The translations under genes were made by a program, and so were the position numbers. This document shows, in pieces, positions 43,865-52,996 of a DNA stretch of 64,000 bases. The stretch's first letter is position 1; each line of letters begins with the position of its first letter. The DNA comes from Anaeromicropila herbilytica. GTDB taxonomy: Bacteria; Bacillota; Clostridia; Lachnospirales; Lachnospiraceae. The notes below the pieces were generated by a model. That model did not search any database. It was not told where the DNA came from and saw only the letters and a list, made by a program, of their open reading frames with translations. The DNA lies in assembly GCF_016591975.1 (NCBI RefSeq), contig NZ_AP024169.1:2891001-2955000 (forward strand), given 5' to 3'.

Positions 43865-45613
43865 ATGAATCGAGACAACATCCTAATTCGTTATCTCAAA
43901 CAATACAAGTGGCGGTATATTGGTGGAATTATTACTTTATTTATTGTAGACATATTGAATCTATACATTCCGCAATTCACTGGTGATCTAACCGATGGTC
44001 TGCAAAATCATACCTTAGATATGAATGGTATCTTTCATATCATTCTAAATATACTTCTGGTTGGATTCACATTAACCATTGGAAGATTTCTCTGGAGATT
44101 TTTTATATTTGGGTCAGCTAGAAAAATTGAATATCATATACGAAATGATATTTTTGGTCATTTAGAAAAATTGTCTCTAAGATATTTTAACGAAAATAAA
44201 ACTGGCGATTTAATGGCACATTGTACGAATGACTTAAATGCAGTTCGTATGTCTATCGGACCTGGAGTTATCACAACATTTGACGCTATCATAATGACTA
44301 TTATGGTATTAGTTAAAATGATAACTCACATCAGTCTTTCCTTAACTCTTCTTGCAGTCATTCCATTAAGTACGATAGCTATTGGTGGTTTTTTCTACGG
44401 TAAGGCAATTGAACATCGATTTACTGAAAAACAAGAGGCTTTTTCTGAACTAACGGATAAGGTACAAGAAAGTATCTCAGGAATTCGTGTTATTAAAGCA
44501 TTTGTCAGAGAACGTTATGAATTAAAAGATTTCGCAAAATCTAGCAAGAAGAATATGGATAAAAGTATGCAGGTAGTAAAATTACAAGCAGTTGTAATGC
44601 CTTTATTAGATGTTATCATTGGGCTCTCCAGTGTAATTACATTGTTGTATGGTGGATATTTAACAATCACTGGCAGAATTAGTCTTGGCAGATTCATTGC
44701 TTTTAATCAATACATCGGAATGCTTGTTTGGCCAATGTTAGCTGCAGGCGATAGTATTACTATTATCTCTCAAGGTTTTGCATCATTAAAAAGAATCGAA
44801 AATATCTTTTCTGAAGTTCCTGATATTATAGATTTTCCCACAGTTAAGCAAGTTGACAAATTAAATGGTAAGATTGAACTAAGGAATGTATCATTTACAT
44901 ATCCAAATAAAGACATAAAAGCTTTAGATCATGTTAACGTTACAATAGAGCAAGGACAAACACTGGCTATTCTAGGCCGTACGGGTAGCGGAAAAACAAC
45001 AATCGCTAATCTTTTACTGCGAATGTATAATATCGATTCCAATTCCATATTAATCGATGATAAGGATATTAATGATCTTCCTTTAAAAACACTTCGCGAA
45101 GGTATTGCTTATGTTCCACAAGATAATTTTCTATTCTCTGAGACACTTCAAAATAATATTGCATTCGGAGCTAACACGAATGATATCGATGAAGTGATTG
45201 CTTCTGCTAAAGCTGCTTGCATCCATGACAATATCATGGACTTCCCAGAAAATTATGAAACTGAAGTCGGAGAAAGAGGAGTCACTTTATCAGGCGGACA
45301 AAAACAAAGAACAAGTATTGCAAGAGCTCTTATGAAGAATGCACCAATTCTAATCTTAGATGATGCACTATCCGCAGTTGATACCAATACCGAAGAACAG
45401 ATATTAGAGAATCTAAAAACAAATCGCAAAGATAAAACTACAATCATTATTGCTCATCGAATATCAACAATTCAAAATGCTGATCACATTCTAGTCTTAG
45501 AAGAAGGTAAACAGGCAGAATACGGAACTCACGAGCAACTAATGAACCAATATGGTATCTACCGACACATGTATGAGAAACAACAACTTGAAAAACAGAT
45601 ATCAGAGAGTTAA
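43865..45613 (+). CDS. ABC exporter half-transporter, non-catalytic-site subunit
   Basis: 582 residues: a six-helix exporter membrane domain (about 1-310), then the ATPase domain. Walker A is GRTGSGKTT near 371-379 and the signature is LSGGQKQR. In Walker B the catalytic Glu is replaced by Asp (LILDDALSAVD, Asp500). In heterodimeric exporters such as LmrCD and TM287/288 one subunit carries this change and forms the degenerate site. AGGAGGAACAATAC supports the start. The partner gene follows after 12 nt. Substrate is likely a drug or lipid-like compound but not determinable. Confidence 0.93.
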   Translation: MNRDNILIRYLKQYKWRYIGGIITLFIVDILNLYIPQFTGDLTDGLQNHTLDMNGIFHIILNILLVGFTLTIGRFLWRFFIFGSARKIEYHIRNDIFGHLEKLSLRYFNENKTGDLMAHCTNDLNAVRMSIGPGVITTFDAIIMTIMVLVKMITHISLSLTLLAVIPLSTIAIGGFFYGKAIEHRFTEKQEAFSELTDKVQESISGIRVIKAFVRERYELKDFAKSSKKNMDKSMQVVKLQAVVMPLLDVIIGLSSVITLLYGGYLTITGRISLGRFIAFNQYIGMLVWPMLAAGDSITIISQGFASLKRIENIFSEVPDIIDFPTVKQVDKLNGKIELRNVSFTYPNKDIKALDHVNVTIEQGQTLAILGRTGSGKTTIANLLLRMYNIDSNSILIDDKDINDLPLKTLREGIAYVPQDNFLFSETLQNNIAFGANTNDIDEVIASAKAACIHDNIMDFPENYETEVGERGVTLSGGQKQRTSIARALMKNAPILILDDALSAVDTNTEEQILENLKTNRKDKTTIIIAHRISTIQNADHILVLEEGKQAEYGTHEQLMNQYGIYRHMYEKQQLEKQISES

Positions 45614-45625
45614 GGAGGTGGAACT

Positions 45626-47689
45626 TTGATTAAAGAAACAGATGTAACAGACAATTCACACGGAAATGTACTACTGCGTTTACTAAGTTATTTAAAACCC
45701 TATTGGCATCAGATGCTTATTGCCTTTATCCTTGTATTATGTATCACTGGTTTTGAATTATATCGTCCAATCTTAATCGGAGATGCCATTGATCAATATA
45801 TTAACGGATACAATAAACCATATGCTGTTGTAGAAAAAGACAGTAAGAATTCTATAGCATATGATAACTATTATATAAGTAAAGATTTTGATACACATAA
45901 GGTTTCAAAATATCTACAAATCGTACTCTATAAGGATAATTATTATTTATTCAAAAGTTTAACTTTAACTGAACAACAATATATTAGCAATAGTGTCAAC
46001 AATAATAATATATTAAATTTTAGATTACGTAGTAACAAGATTTCGATACAGAAAGATACCAAAGAATTACAAGGAACTAGATTGACTTCTTCTGAACTGA
46101 AACAATTAAGAACAAGTGATTTTAGCGGTATCAAATTAGCTGCAATGATATACTTAATCGTGCTATTATTCAGTTTCTTATTTAATATGATTCAAACATG
46201 GATTCTACAACTACTTGGACAAAATATTGTTTATAATATACGAAAAGAAATCTACGAACATATTCATTCATTATCCCTACGTTTCTTTGATATTAACCCT
46301 GTTGGAAGAATCGTTACTCGAATCACGAATGATGTAGAGGCCTTAAGCGAAATGTTCTCTACTATTATCATTAAACTATTTAAAAATTCAATTAAGATCA
46401 TTGGGTTAGCTATTGTAATGATTCGTATTGACTTAAAAATGGCGCTATTCTCCTTTCTTCTAATGCCATTTATTGTCCTACTTACTTTTATATTTAAAAA
46501 AATATCAAGAGCTACCTACCGTGTAACAAGAACAAAGTTAACCATTATTAATACATTTTTATCTGAAAATATATCTGGAATGAAACTAATTCAGATATTT
46601 GCTAGAGAAAAAGAAAAATATAAGGAGTTCGAAACAAAAAATAAAGAAGTATACAAAGCATTTTTTCGTGAAATGATGGTATTTGCAATCTTTAGGCCAT
46701 CTATTTATATGCTTTCAGTTATATCCTTAGTTATAATAATTGGAATTGGTGGTTCCTCGGTCCTTCATGGCGCATTAACTATGGGTACCCTATTCATCTT
46801 TATACAATACATTAATTCCTTCTTTGACCCAATCCAAGAATTAGCAGAGCAATTTGGTACCTTGCAATCTTCCTTAGCTTCTGCTGAAAAAATATTTACC
46901 ATTCTTGATGAGGAACCAATGATATTAGAAAAAGAGGAACCAATTCACCTTCCAGACATAAAAGGCAAAATAGAATTCAAAAACGTATGGTTCGCCTACG
47001 AAGGAGAAGAATATATATTAAAAGATGTTAGTTTTACCATTCTTCCAGGAGAGAAAGTTGCTTTTGTTGGAGCTACTGGTGCTGGTAAATCTTCTATTCT
47101 AAATCTAATTGGACGATATTATGATATTCAAAAAGGTGAAATATTAATTGATGGAATTAATATAAAAGAACTTAGTAAAAATGAACTTCGTTCTTCCATC
47201 GGACAAGTTCAACAAGATGTCTTCATCTTTACTGGAGATATTAAGAGTAATATTAGTTTAAATCGCGAGGATATCACTATGGAAGAAATTGAAAAAGCAT
47301 GTGAACATGTCAATGCTTCTCCTTTCATTCATAACCTTCCGAATCGATTTGATGAACCTGTATCAGAACGAGGTGCTACCTTCTCAGCTGGACAAAGGCA
47401 ACTCCTCTCATTCGCTCGTACACTTGCTTACAAGCCTAACATTCTAGTAATGGATGAAGCAACTGCCAATATAGATACAGAAACTGAAACGTTAATTCAA
47501 GATGCTTTAGAAAAGCTTATGGATGGTCGTACTACCATTATGGTCGCTCATAGATTATCAACCATACAGCATGCTGACAATATCATTGTAATGCATAAAG
47601 GCCGTATTCGTGAATCAGGAACACATCAAGAATTATTAATCCAAAATGGAATCTACAAAAAGCTATATGAATTGCAATTAAACTCTTAG
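45626..47689 (+). CDS. ABC exporter half-transporter with extracellular insert
   Basis: 687 residues. The start is TTG with AAGGAGGTGG 7 nt before it; no nearby ATG fits. After the first membrane helix (about 30-50) a polar segment of about 110 residues (55-165) precedes the next helix, and it should lie outside the cell. The ATPase domain has Walker A GATGAGKSS, signature changed to FSAGQRQ, and Walker B LVMDEATANID with intact Glu611. Its altered signature faces the Asp500 site of the partner and its Glu611 faces the partner's LSGGQ, as expected of one degenerate and one active site. Confidence 0.93.
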   Translation: MIKETDVTDNSHGNVLLRLLSYLKPYWHQMLIAFILVLCITGFELYRPILIGDAIDQYINGYNKPYAVVEKDSKNSIAYDNYYISKDFDTHKVSKYLQIVLYKDNYYLFKSLTLTEQQYISNSVNNNNILNFRLRSNKISIQKDTKELQGTRLTSSELKQLRTSDFSGIKLAAMIYLIVLLFSFLFNMIQTWILQLLGQNIVYNIRKEIYEHIHSLSLRFFDINPVGRIVTRITNDVEALSEMFSTIIIKLFKNSIKIIGLAIVMIRIDLKMALFSFLLMPFIVLLTFIFKKISRATYRVTRTKLTIINTFLSENISGMKLIQIFAREKEKYKEFETKNKEVYKAFFREMMVFAIFRPSIYMLSVISLVIIIGIGGSSVLHGALTMGTLFIFIQYINSFFDPIQELAEQFGTLQSSLASAEKIFTILDEEPMILEKEEPIHLPDIKGKIEFKNVWFAYEGEEYILKDVSFTILPGEKVAFVGATGAGKSSILNLIGRYYDIQKGEILIDGINIKELSKNELRSSIGQVQQDVFIFTGDIKSNISLNREDITMEEIEKACEHVNASPFIHNLPNRFDEPVSERGATFSAGQRQLLSFARTLAYKPNILVMDEATANIDTETETLIQDALEKLMDGRTTIMVAHRLSTIQHADNIIVMHKGRIRESGTHQELLIQNGIYKKLYELQLNS

Positions 47690-47717
47690 GTCAGAGCTTA
47701 TTGCCCTAATCCACTTT

Positions 47718-47760
47718 AAAAAAAAGCTAGAACAAGTCAACTTATTTGTTCTAGCTTTTA
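47718..47760 (+). terminator. Terminator of the ABC exporter operon
   Basis: GCTAGAACAA and TTGTTCTAGC pair around a 10-nt loop, with an A-tract before and TTTT after. Confidence 0.85.
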
Positions 47761-47762
47761 TC

Positions 47763-47834
47763 TATATGAGTTGTACGGCAAATGACCTGTTTCAAAATCT
47801 AGCCTGGTAATTTGTCGGGCAACTCATTTATATA
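47763..47834. repeat. Imperfect 72-nt hairpin between two terminators
   Basis: ATGAGTTG (47766-47773) pairs with CAACTCAT (47820-47827) and CGGCAAAT (47776-47783) with ATTTGTCG (47810-47817), with smaller pairs near the loop. It lies between the terminators of two convergent units, so it would rarely be transcribed by either. Confidence 0.55.
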
Positions 47835-47844
47835 AAGAATTGCA

Positions 47845-47880
47845 TAAAAAAAGAACTGTTGTCCCCTAATACAACAGTTC
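47845..47880 (-). terminator. Terminator of the phosphate transport unit
   Basis: On the minus strand GAACTGTTGT and ACAACAGTTC pair around an 8-nt loop and are followed by a run of T. Confidence 0.9.
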
Positions 47881-47888
47881 CAAGCACA

Positions 47889-48512
47889 TTAAGAATTCTT
47901 CATAACGATTGATTCAATATCATTTGCTGCAGATTCACAAGCATCGCAACATTTTTCAAGTCGATTAAAGATTTCAGTCCATACTAATAATTCCACTGGA
48001 TCTTTGGATTGAGTAAATAATTCATGAACAGAATCGTAATAAAGAACATCTCCATTCTCTTCTAGGTGATTTACTTCAATTACCTTATCATTTAATGTAT
48101 CAGACTTTTTAAAGTTATATAATTCCTTTAATGCTAAATTAAGTGATTCACAACATTTAACGATCAAACCAGTAAACTCTAATACTTCTGGACGTATAAC
48201 ACTTATATTAAACATATGTATTTTGATTAATACATCTTCAACAGCATCTGTAATATCATCGATTTTCTGTGATAAGCTCATGATATCTTCTCGTTCAATT
48301 GGTGTAATAAATTCAGATGCTAAGCGATTCATCATGTCATGTTTTGCTAAATCAGCGGAATGTTCAATTTTATGAATTTCTTTTAGCTTGTCCCCAAGGG
48401 TTTCTGTTTTAAAATTAGATAATGTTTCATGTAAGATCTCAGCACATTTGCAAGAGTAATCTTCTAGTTTAACAAATTGATCAAAATAATTATATTCATT
48501 CTTTTTTGCCAT
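47889..48512 (-). CDS. DUF47 family PiT-associated protein (PhoU-like)
   Basis: 207 residues from ATG 48512 (MAKKNEY), with AAGGAATTAATTAAAATT before it; a frame to 48536 has no ribosome-binding site. It is all-helical with family patterns KIEHSADLAKHDM, ITPIEREDIMSLSQKIDDI and DAVEDVLIKI. DUF47 proteins resemble PhoU and modulate PiT phosphate transporters. It lies 83 nt after the PiT gene, and a terminator follows. Confidence 0.92.
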   Translation of the reverse strand: MAKKNEYNYFDQFVKLEDYSCKCAEILHETLSNFKTETLGDKLKEIHKIEHSADLAKHDMMNRLASEFITPIEREDIMSLSQKIDDITDAVEDVLIKIHMFNISVIRPEVLEFTGLIVKCCESLNLALKELYNFKKSDTLNDKVIEVNHLEENGDVLYYDSVHELFTQSKDPVELLVWTEIFNRLEKCCDACESAANDIESIVMKNS

Positions 48513-48595
48513 AATTTTAATTAATTCCTTTCTCATTCAACAGGATATCATTTTAACAAAATCTCAGATTGATTAATCTACCTTAACGGCATCGA

Positions 48596-49648
48596 TTAGA
48601 ATATCCACATAAATAAATGTGCCATCAAAAATCCAATCAATCCACAGCCAGGGAAAGTAAGTACCCATGCTAATATCATTTCTTTTACTACTCCCCAATT
48701 TACAGATGATAATCTCTTAGAAGCACCAACACCCATAATAGCAGTTGTTTTTGTATGAGTAGTACTTACTGGAATACCAGTTACAGTTGAAAGTAACAAA
48801 GCACCTGCTGCCGAAATATCTGCTGCAAATCCTTGATATTTCTCAAGTTTAACCATTCCCATACCTACAGATTTGATAATCTTATATCCACCAATTGATG
48901 TTCCAAAAGCCATAACTAAAGAACATAATATCATAAGCCAGATAGGAATTTTAAAATTTGAAACATCACCGTATCCATTTGCTAAAAATACTCCTAGCAT
49001 GAATACTCCCATGAATTTTTGTCCATCTTGTGCTCCATGCATAAATGCCATTGCTGCTGCACCACCGATTTGTCCTTTTTTGAATAAATCATCTGTTTTA
49101 CGTTTATCTTTTCTCTTACAGATAAATTCAATGATACGAACAACAACAAAACCAGCAACAAATCCTATTGCAGTAGATAATACTAAGCCGTAGATAACTT
49201 TAATCCACTCTCCACCATTAATTCCGCCAAGTCCACCTTGTAAAGCAATCGCGGAACCAGATAATCCTGCAATTAATGCATGACTCTCACTAGTAGGAAT
49301 ACCAAAATACCAAGCTGCTGTTGCCCATAATACAATTGCAAAAAGTGCCGCACACAGCGCAACTAGTGCTTGTTTTGTATCTCCACCAAAGTCAACCATG
49401 TTATAAATAGTCTCGGCTACAGTCGCATTTAGCATTGTCATGCATAACACTCCAAAAAAGTTAAATATTGCAGCCATAATGATTGCACTTTCAGGACGCA
49501 TACACCTTGTTGAAACACAAGTTGCAATCGCATTCGGTGCATCTGTCCAACCATTTACTAAAATAACACCTAGAGTAAGAATTACTGTTATCAATAGTGG
49601 TGGATTCGATACTAATTGATGCAGGAATTCAAACAATGAAATAGTCAT
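48596..49648 (-). CDS. pit: PiT family inorganic phosphate transporter
   Basis: 350 residues from ATG 49648, with GGAGGCGCTT before it. It has about ten membrane segments and both PiT signature repeats: NGWTDAPNAIATCVSTR near the N-terminus and FMHGAQDGQKFMG plus GIPVSTTHTKTTAIMGVG in the second half. It moves phosphate (metal-phosphate) with protons or sodium. The adjacent DUF47 gene is its usual partner. Confidence 0.95.
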   Translation of the reverse strand: MTISLFEFLHQLVSNPPLLITVILTLGVILVNGWTDAPNAIATCVSTRCMRPESAIIMAAIFNFFGVLCMTMLNATVAETIYNMVDFGGDTKQALVALCAALFAIVLWATAAWYFGIPTSESHALIAGLSGSAIALQGGLGGINGGEWIKVIYGLVLSTAIGFVAGFVVVRIIEFICKRKDKRKTDDLFKKGQIGGAAAMAFMHGAQDGQKFMGVFMLGVFLANGYGDVSNFKIPIWLMILCSLVMAFGTSIGGYKIIKSVGMGMVKLEKYQGFAADISAAGALLLSTVTGIPVSTTHTKTTAIMGVGASKRLSSVNWGVVKEMILAWVLTFPGCGLIGFLMAHLFMWIF

Positions 49649-49806
49649 AAGCGCCTCCATAAATTTCGTTTATTATTTTTAAAGCATAACAATTTTACCA
49701 CATAAATTATGATATTAAAAGACATATTTTTAACTAAAACTTAACTTATTCATAATTTATACTTAACAAACGAATATTTTTTCCTAGATTTGCTTATTAT
49801 TTACCA

Positions 49807-50823
49807 TTATCTTCTTTTGCTTTCCACTAGCTGTCTCGCTATTCTATCTATATTTTCCTTTTCCTCTTCGACTATTTTATATCCGATATCAATTAGCTTT
49901 TGAATACTTTCTGGTCTAACATCATCCATCCTTGGTATGCTAAAATTACGTTCTTCTATCTCTTTCTCAATTCTAACGTAGTTATTAGGAAGATGAATTG
50001 CACTAAATATTTTCTCTAACTGATAATCTACAGTCTGTTCACTTGCATCCATAAGTATATCCAAGATTGGCAATGCCCATCCAATTAGTCCCCATCTTTT
50101 TGCTTTCCTATATTCATAAGGGACCTTTGTAGATACATTCGCTACGGATAGTAAAAAGACATCATTCATATTTGTAAACTCCTCAAGTTTGATACCTTCT
50201 ACTAATGCACATAGAGCAGGATTATTTGCGAATACACCACCGTCTATTAAGCAATTATCTTTTAACCGAATTGATTTTATGTAAGCTGGATTAAAATAGG
50301 TAGGAGCTGAAGCTGAAGCTAGAACCGAATCTTTCAATAAGTACTCTCTATCCTCACCTTTTTTCGAAGAAACAGTATTGAAAAATATCGCACTTCTCTT
50401 TTCTGTATCGTAAGAAGTAATAAGACATGGCTTTAATAAATCACCAATTTGAAGATTACCGAAGTATAGATCTAAGATTTTTTTAAATTCTGTATTAGTA
50501 TATCTTGCGCCAAATAAACCGAAGAACGTATTTAATGGATAGTAAGGTTGTCGTTTGAATATTTCTTTTCCTTTATATAAATATAAATTTGTAGCATCTT
50601 TGGCAGAAAATTTTGGTCTACGATTTTTATCAGGACATAAGTAAATCGCTGTAAGTATCGCTCCAGTACTTGTTCCAGCAACCAAATCAAAATAATCAGC
50701 AATTCTTGCATTATGATTATGAGAATATACTTGAAGCCTCTCTTCTAACTTTTCTAAAACCATTGCAGAGATTATTCCCTTAATACCACCACCATCGATG
50801 GATAGTATATTAATATTTGCCAT
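49807..50823 (-). CDS. Patatin-like phospholipase
   Basis: 338 residues from ATG 50823, which has GGGAGG 7 nt upstream. The oxyanion-hole loop DGGGIKG (10-16), nucleophile motif GTSTG (Ser52) and DGG in LIDGGVFANNPAL near 200 form the complete Ser-Asp dyad. Patatins hydrolyse acyl chains from lipids. The enzyme has no signal peptide or membrane segment. CapV-type patatins act in CBASS defence, but no cyclase gene is adjacent, so a housekeeping or lipid-turnover role is more likely. Confidence 0.9.
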   Translation of the reverse strand: MANINILSIDGGGIKGIISAMVLEKLEERLQVYSHNHNARIADYFDLVAGTSTGAILTAIYLCPDKNRRPKFSAKDATNLYLYKGKEIFKRQPYYPLNTFFGLFGARYTNTEFKKILDLYFGNLQIGDLLKPCLITSYDTEKRSAIFFNTVSSKKGEDREYLLKDSVLASASAPTYFNPAYIKSIRLKDNCLIDGGVFANNPALCALVEGIKLEEFTNMNDVFLLSVANVSTKVPYEYRKAKRWGLIGWALPILDILMDASEQTVDYQLEKIFSAIHLPNNYVRIEKEIEERNFSIPRMDDVRPESIQKLIDIGYKIVEEEKENIDRIARQLVESKRR

Positions 50824-51005
50824 AGACTTTCCTCCCAATCTTCTAAAAGGGGGTAGAAGCTTTGTATTTAAGCTTTGTATTTAAGCTTCTACCTAATTTA
50901 TATAGAATATCATCAATATTTTAGAAATTTTGTGACTAGATTTGCCACCTATATTTAAAATATATGAGAGTTAAGCCAAATTGATACTACAATATGTAAG
51001 ATATG

Positions 51006-51080
51006 CAATATCTTTTGATATACAATATCTTTTGATATACAATATCTTTTGATATACAATACCTTTTGATATACAATACC
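51006..51080. repeat. Tandem 17-bp repeat, 4.4 copies
   Basis: Units of CAATATCTTTTGATATA start at 51006, 51023, 51040 and 51057 (the last with CAATACC), followed by a partial unit. Each contains ATATC..GATAT. It lies between the M42 peptidase stop and the patatin start, like a slippage-prone minisatellite. Two copies of TAAGCTTTGTATT precede it near 50860-50885. Confidence 0.85.
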
Positions 51081-51103
51081 TATGACTATTACAGTAGCTA
51101 TAA

Positions 51104-52144
51104 CTACTTAGACGTTAAATAAACTATAAGTAATTTTATAGTCTCCTCAATAGCCTTTATATTGGTTCTTTCAACTCCATGGGAAGAATGTACCGCCATT
51201 CCAAAAGCAGCCGCATATACGTTATTTCCAGCTCTTACAGCAGCATTGGCATCTGTACCATAACGATAGAATACATCAACAACATAATCAACTTCATTTT
51301 CTTTCGCTAATTGAATTAATTTCGTTGTTAATCCTCTATCATATGGACTATAATTATCCTTTGCACAAATGGATACCTGATATTCTGATCCATTCAGTTC
51401 CGGACCAATTAAACCAATATCAATTGCTACATATTCTTCTACTTCTGATGGAATATAAGCACCACCATGACCTATTTCTTCATAGAATGGGAATGCTAAA
51501 AGGGTGCGATACTTAGGCTTAATACCATTATCTTTCATATATTTTAATGCAGTAAATACCGATGCTACTGCAGCTTTGTCGTCAATAAAACGTGATTTGA
51601 TATAACCATCCTCAGTATATTCAAATCTTGGGTTAATAGAAACAATATCCCCAGCTTCAATACCCAATGCTATGACCTCGTCTTCTGATGTTACATTTTT
51701 ATCCAACATAATAACCATAGAATTCTCATCTCTTTGTAGAGTCCTAGCATCATCAAATACATGAACAGAATGTGAGATGCATGTCATTAGTCCAGTATAT
51801 TTCTTGCCTTCTCTTGTATGAACCGTAACAGTCTCGCCTTCAATGCTACTATAATTAATTCCCCCTAATTGTGTCACACTAATACTACCATCTGAGTTAA
51901 TTGTTTTAATAATTAATCCAAGTGTATCAAGATGAGCACCTACACATATAGTTTTTGAATTATCTTCCCCTTCTAAAGTAATATATCCCGTTCTCTTGCG
52001 ATCATATGTAACGTCGTACCCCAAATTAATTGCATACTTCTCTAAAAGAGGAAGAATTTCTTCGTAATAACTGACTGGACTAGGAACTTCAATAAAATCT
52101 TTCATAGTATTTAGTATATAATCTCTGTAGTTTTCAATTTTCAT
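51104..52144 (-). CDS. M42 family glutamyl/leucyl aminopeptidase-like peptidase
   Basis: 346 residues from ATG 52144, with AAAGGAGATCTATCA before it; the frame to 52207 is less likely. M42 features include VGAHLDTLGLII (metal His and Asp), KSRFIDDKAAVAS (bridging Asp), FPFYEEIGHGGAY (catalytic Glu pair) and a C-terminal MAVHSSHGVERT. Such enzymes form tetrahedral dodecamers that trim peptides in the cytosol. It stands alone. Confidence 0.92.
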   Translation of the reverse strand: MKIENYRDYILNTMKDFIEVPSPVSYYEEILPLLEKYAINLGYDVTYDRKRTGYITLEGEDNSKTICVGAHLDTLGLIIKTINSDGSISVTQLGGINYSSIEGETVTVHTREGKKYTGLMTCISHSVHVFDDARTLQRDENSMVIMLDKNVTSEDEVIALGIEAGDIVSINPRFEYTEDGYIKSRFIDDKAAVASVFTALKYMKDNGIKPKYRTLLAFPFYEEIGHGGAYIPSEVEEYVAIDIGLIGPELNGSEYQVSICAKDNYSPYDRGLTTKLIQLAKENEVDYVVDVFYRYGTDANAAVRAGNNVYAAAFGMAVHSSHGVERTNIKAIEETIKLLIVYLTSK

Positions 52145-52335
52145 TGATAGATCTCCTTTGTGATGTATTATATATTTTTTCTTTTTTATATTATAATACT
52201 TTTTCAATGTATTACCATATTTTTTTACTTGATTAATTAATTCATTTGTAAATCCATTGTGTTTTTATATTAAGTTATATCACACAACTACTTTAATCAC
52301 ATATTCTAATACAGACTTATAATAAAATATTTTTA

Positions 52336-52818
52336 TTAATTATAATAATAAATACTTCCAACCTGTTTCACAGGTCCTGCCATATAAATAGTATCTGGTA
52401 TAGAATCCTGGCTATTATCCATTGACATCACTTCACTCCTACTTACTTTCGTACGTCTAATAGATAATTTTAAGCCATCCATATAGTCTTCTAACTTCAC
52501 TATATCTATTTCTCTATTTAAACATAATAATGTAATCTCCTCTTCAACTTCATAACCAGTATCTAACAGATATTTTATAAAGATACGTGCTGCATTCGCA
52601 TTAAGTTTTGCTTTTGTACCATCTATGTTAAAAATTATAAATTCCATTTTATTTTCAGTAATAATTGGTCCATAAATAATTCCATCTACATAGCCACCAC
52701 AATTGATATAACTTATTTTTTTGATTCTTTCTGGTGTCAATTCTAATTGATATTTATTTGGATCATAAATAATATATTCACTGCCAAAACCACGATATTT
52801 TACTAGTTCAATCATCAC
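52336..52818 (-). CDS. Half-length diaminopimelate epimerase-like protein
   Basis: 160 residues, whereas DapF has about 275. The N-terminal 85 residues resemble the first DapF domain (VKYRGFGSEYIIYD, NCGGYVDGIIYGP, FIIFNIDGTKAKLNANAARIFIKYLL). The catalytic Cys-Gly-Asn region is replaced by LNANAAR, so the active-site Cys is missing. The second domain is absent, yet the end (MAGPVKQVGSIYYYN) resembles the final DapF strand that folds back onto the first domain. The start is GTG 52818 or ATG 52815, after AGAAGGAGAC. It may be a non-catalytic single-domain protein or a pseudogene; the frame is intact. Confidence 0.6.
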   Translation of the reverse strand: MMIELVKYRGFGSEYIIYDPNKYQLELTPERIKKISYINCGGYVDGIIYGPIITENKMEFIIFNIDGTKAKLNANAARIFIKYLLDTGYEVEEEITLLCLNREIDIVKLEDYMDGLKLSIRRTKVSRSEVMSMDNSQDSIPDTIYMAGPVKQVGSIYYYN

Positions 52819-52996
52819 TACCAGTCTCCTTCTATAAAATGTCTAATCATAGTATATTATAGGCACATTTTCTACAAAGTATAGCGAAGAAAATGCTGTA
52901 TTTCTTGTAAATAGTGCGTTATAATATAAATGCTTTAGCAACATTCTCCTATTTTTAAGAAAAGCAGACCAAAATGAGTCATGGAAAGGTATATTT

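Noticed and set aside
49807..50823. Patatin as CapV effector of a CBASS defence system
   Set aside because: No CD-NTase, Cap2/Cap3 or other defence gene lies next to it; the neighbours are phosphate transport and peptidase genes.
51006..51080. CRISPR-like array of short repeats
   Set aside because: Units are directly adjacent without spacers and only 17 bp long; no cas genes are near.
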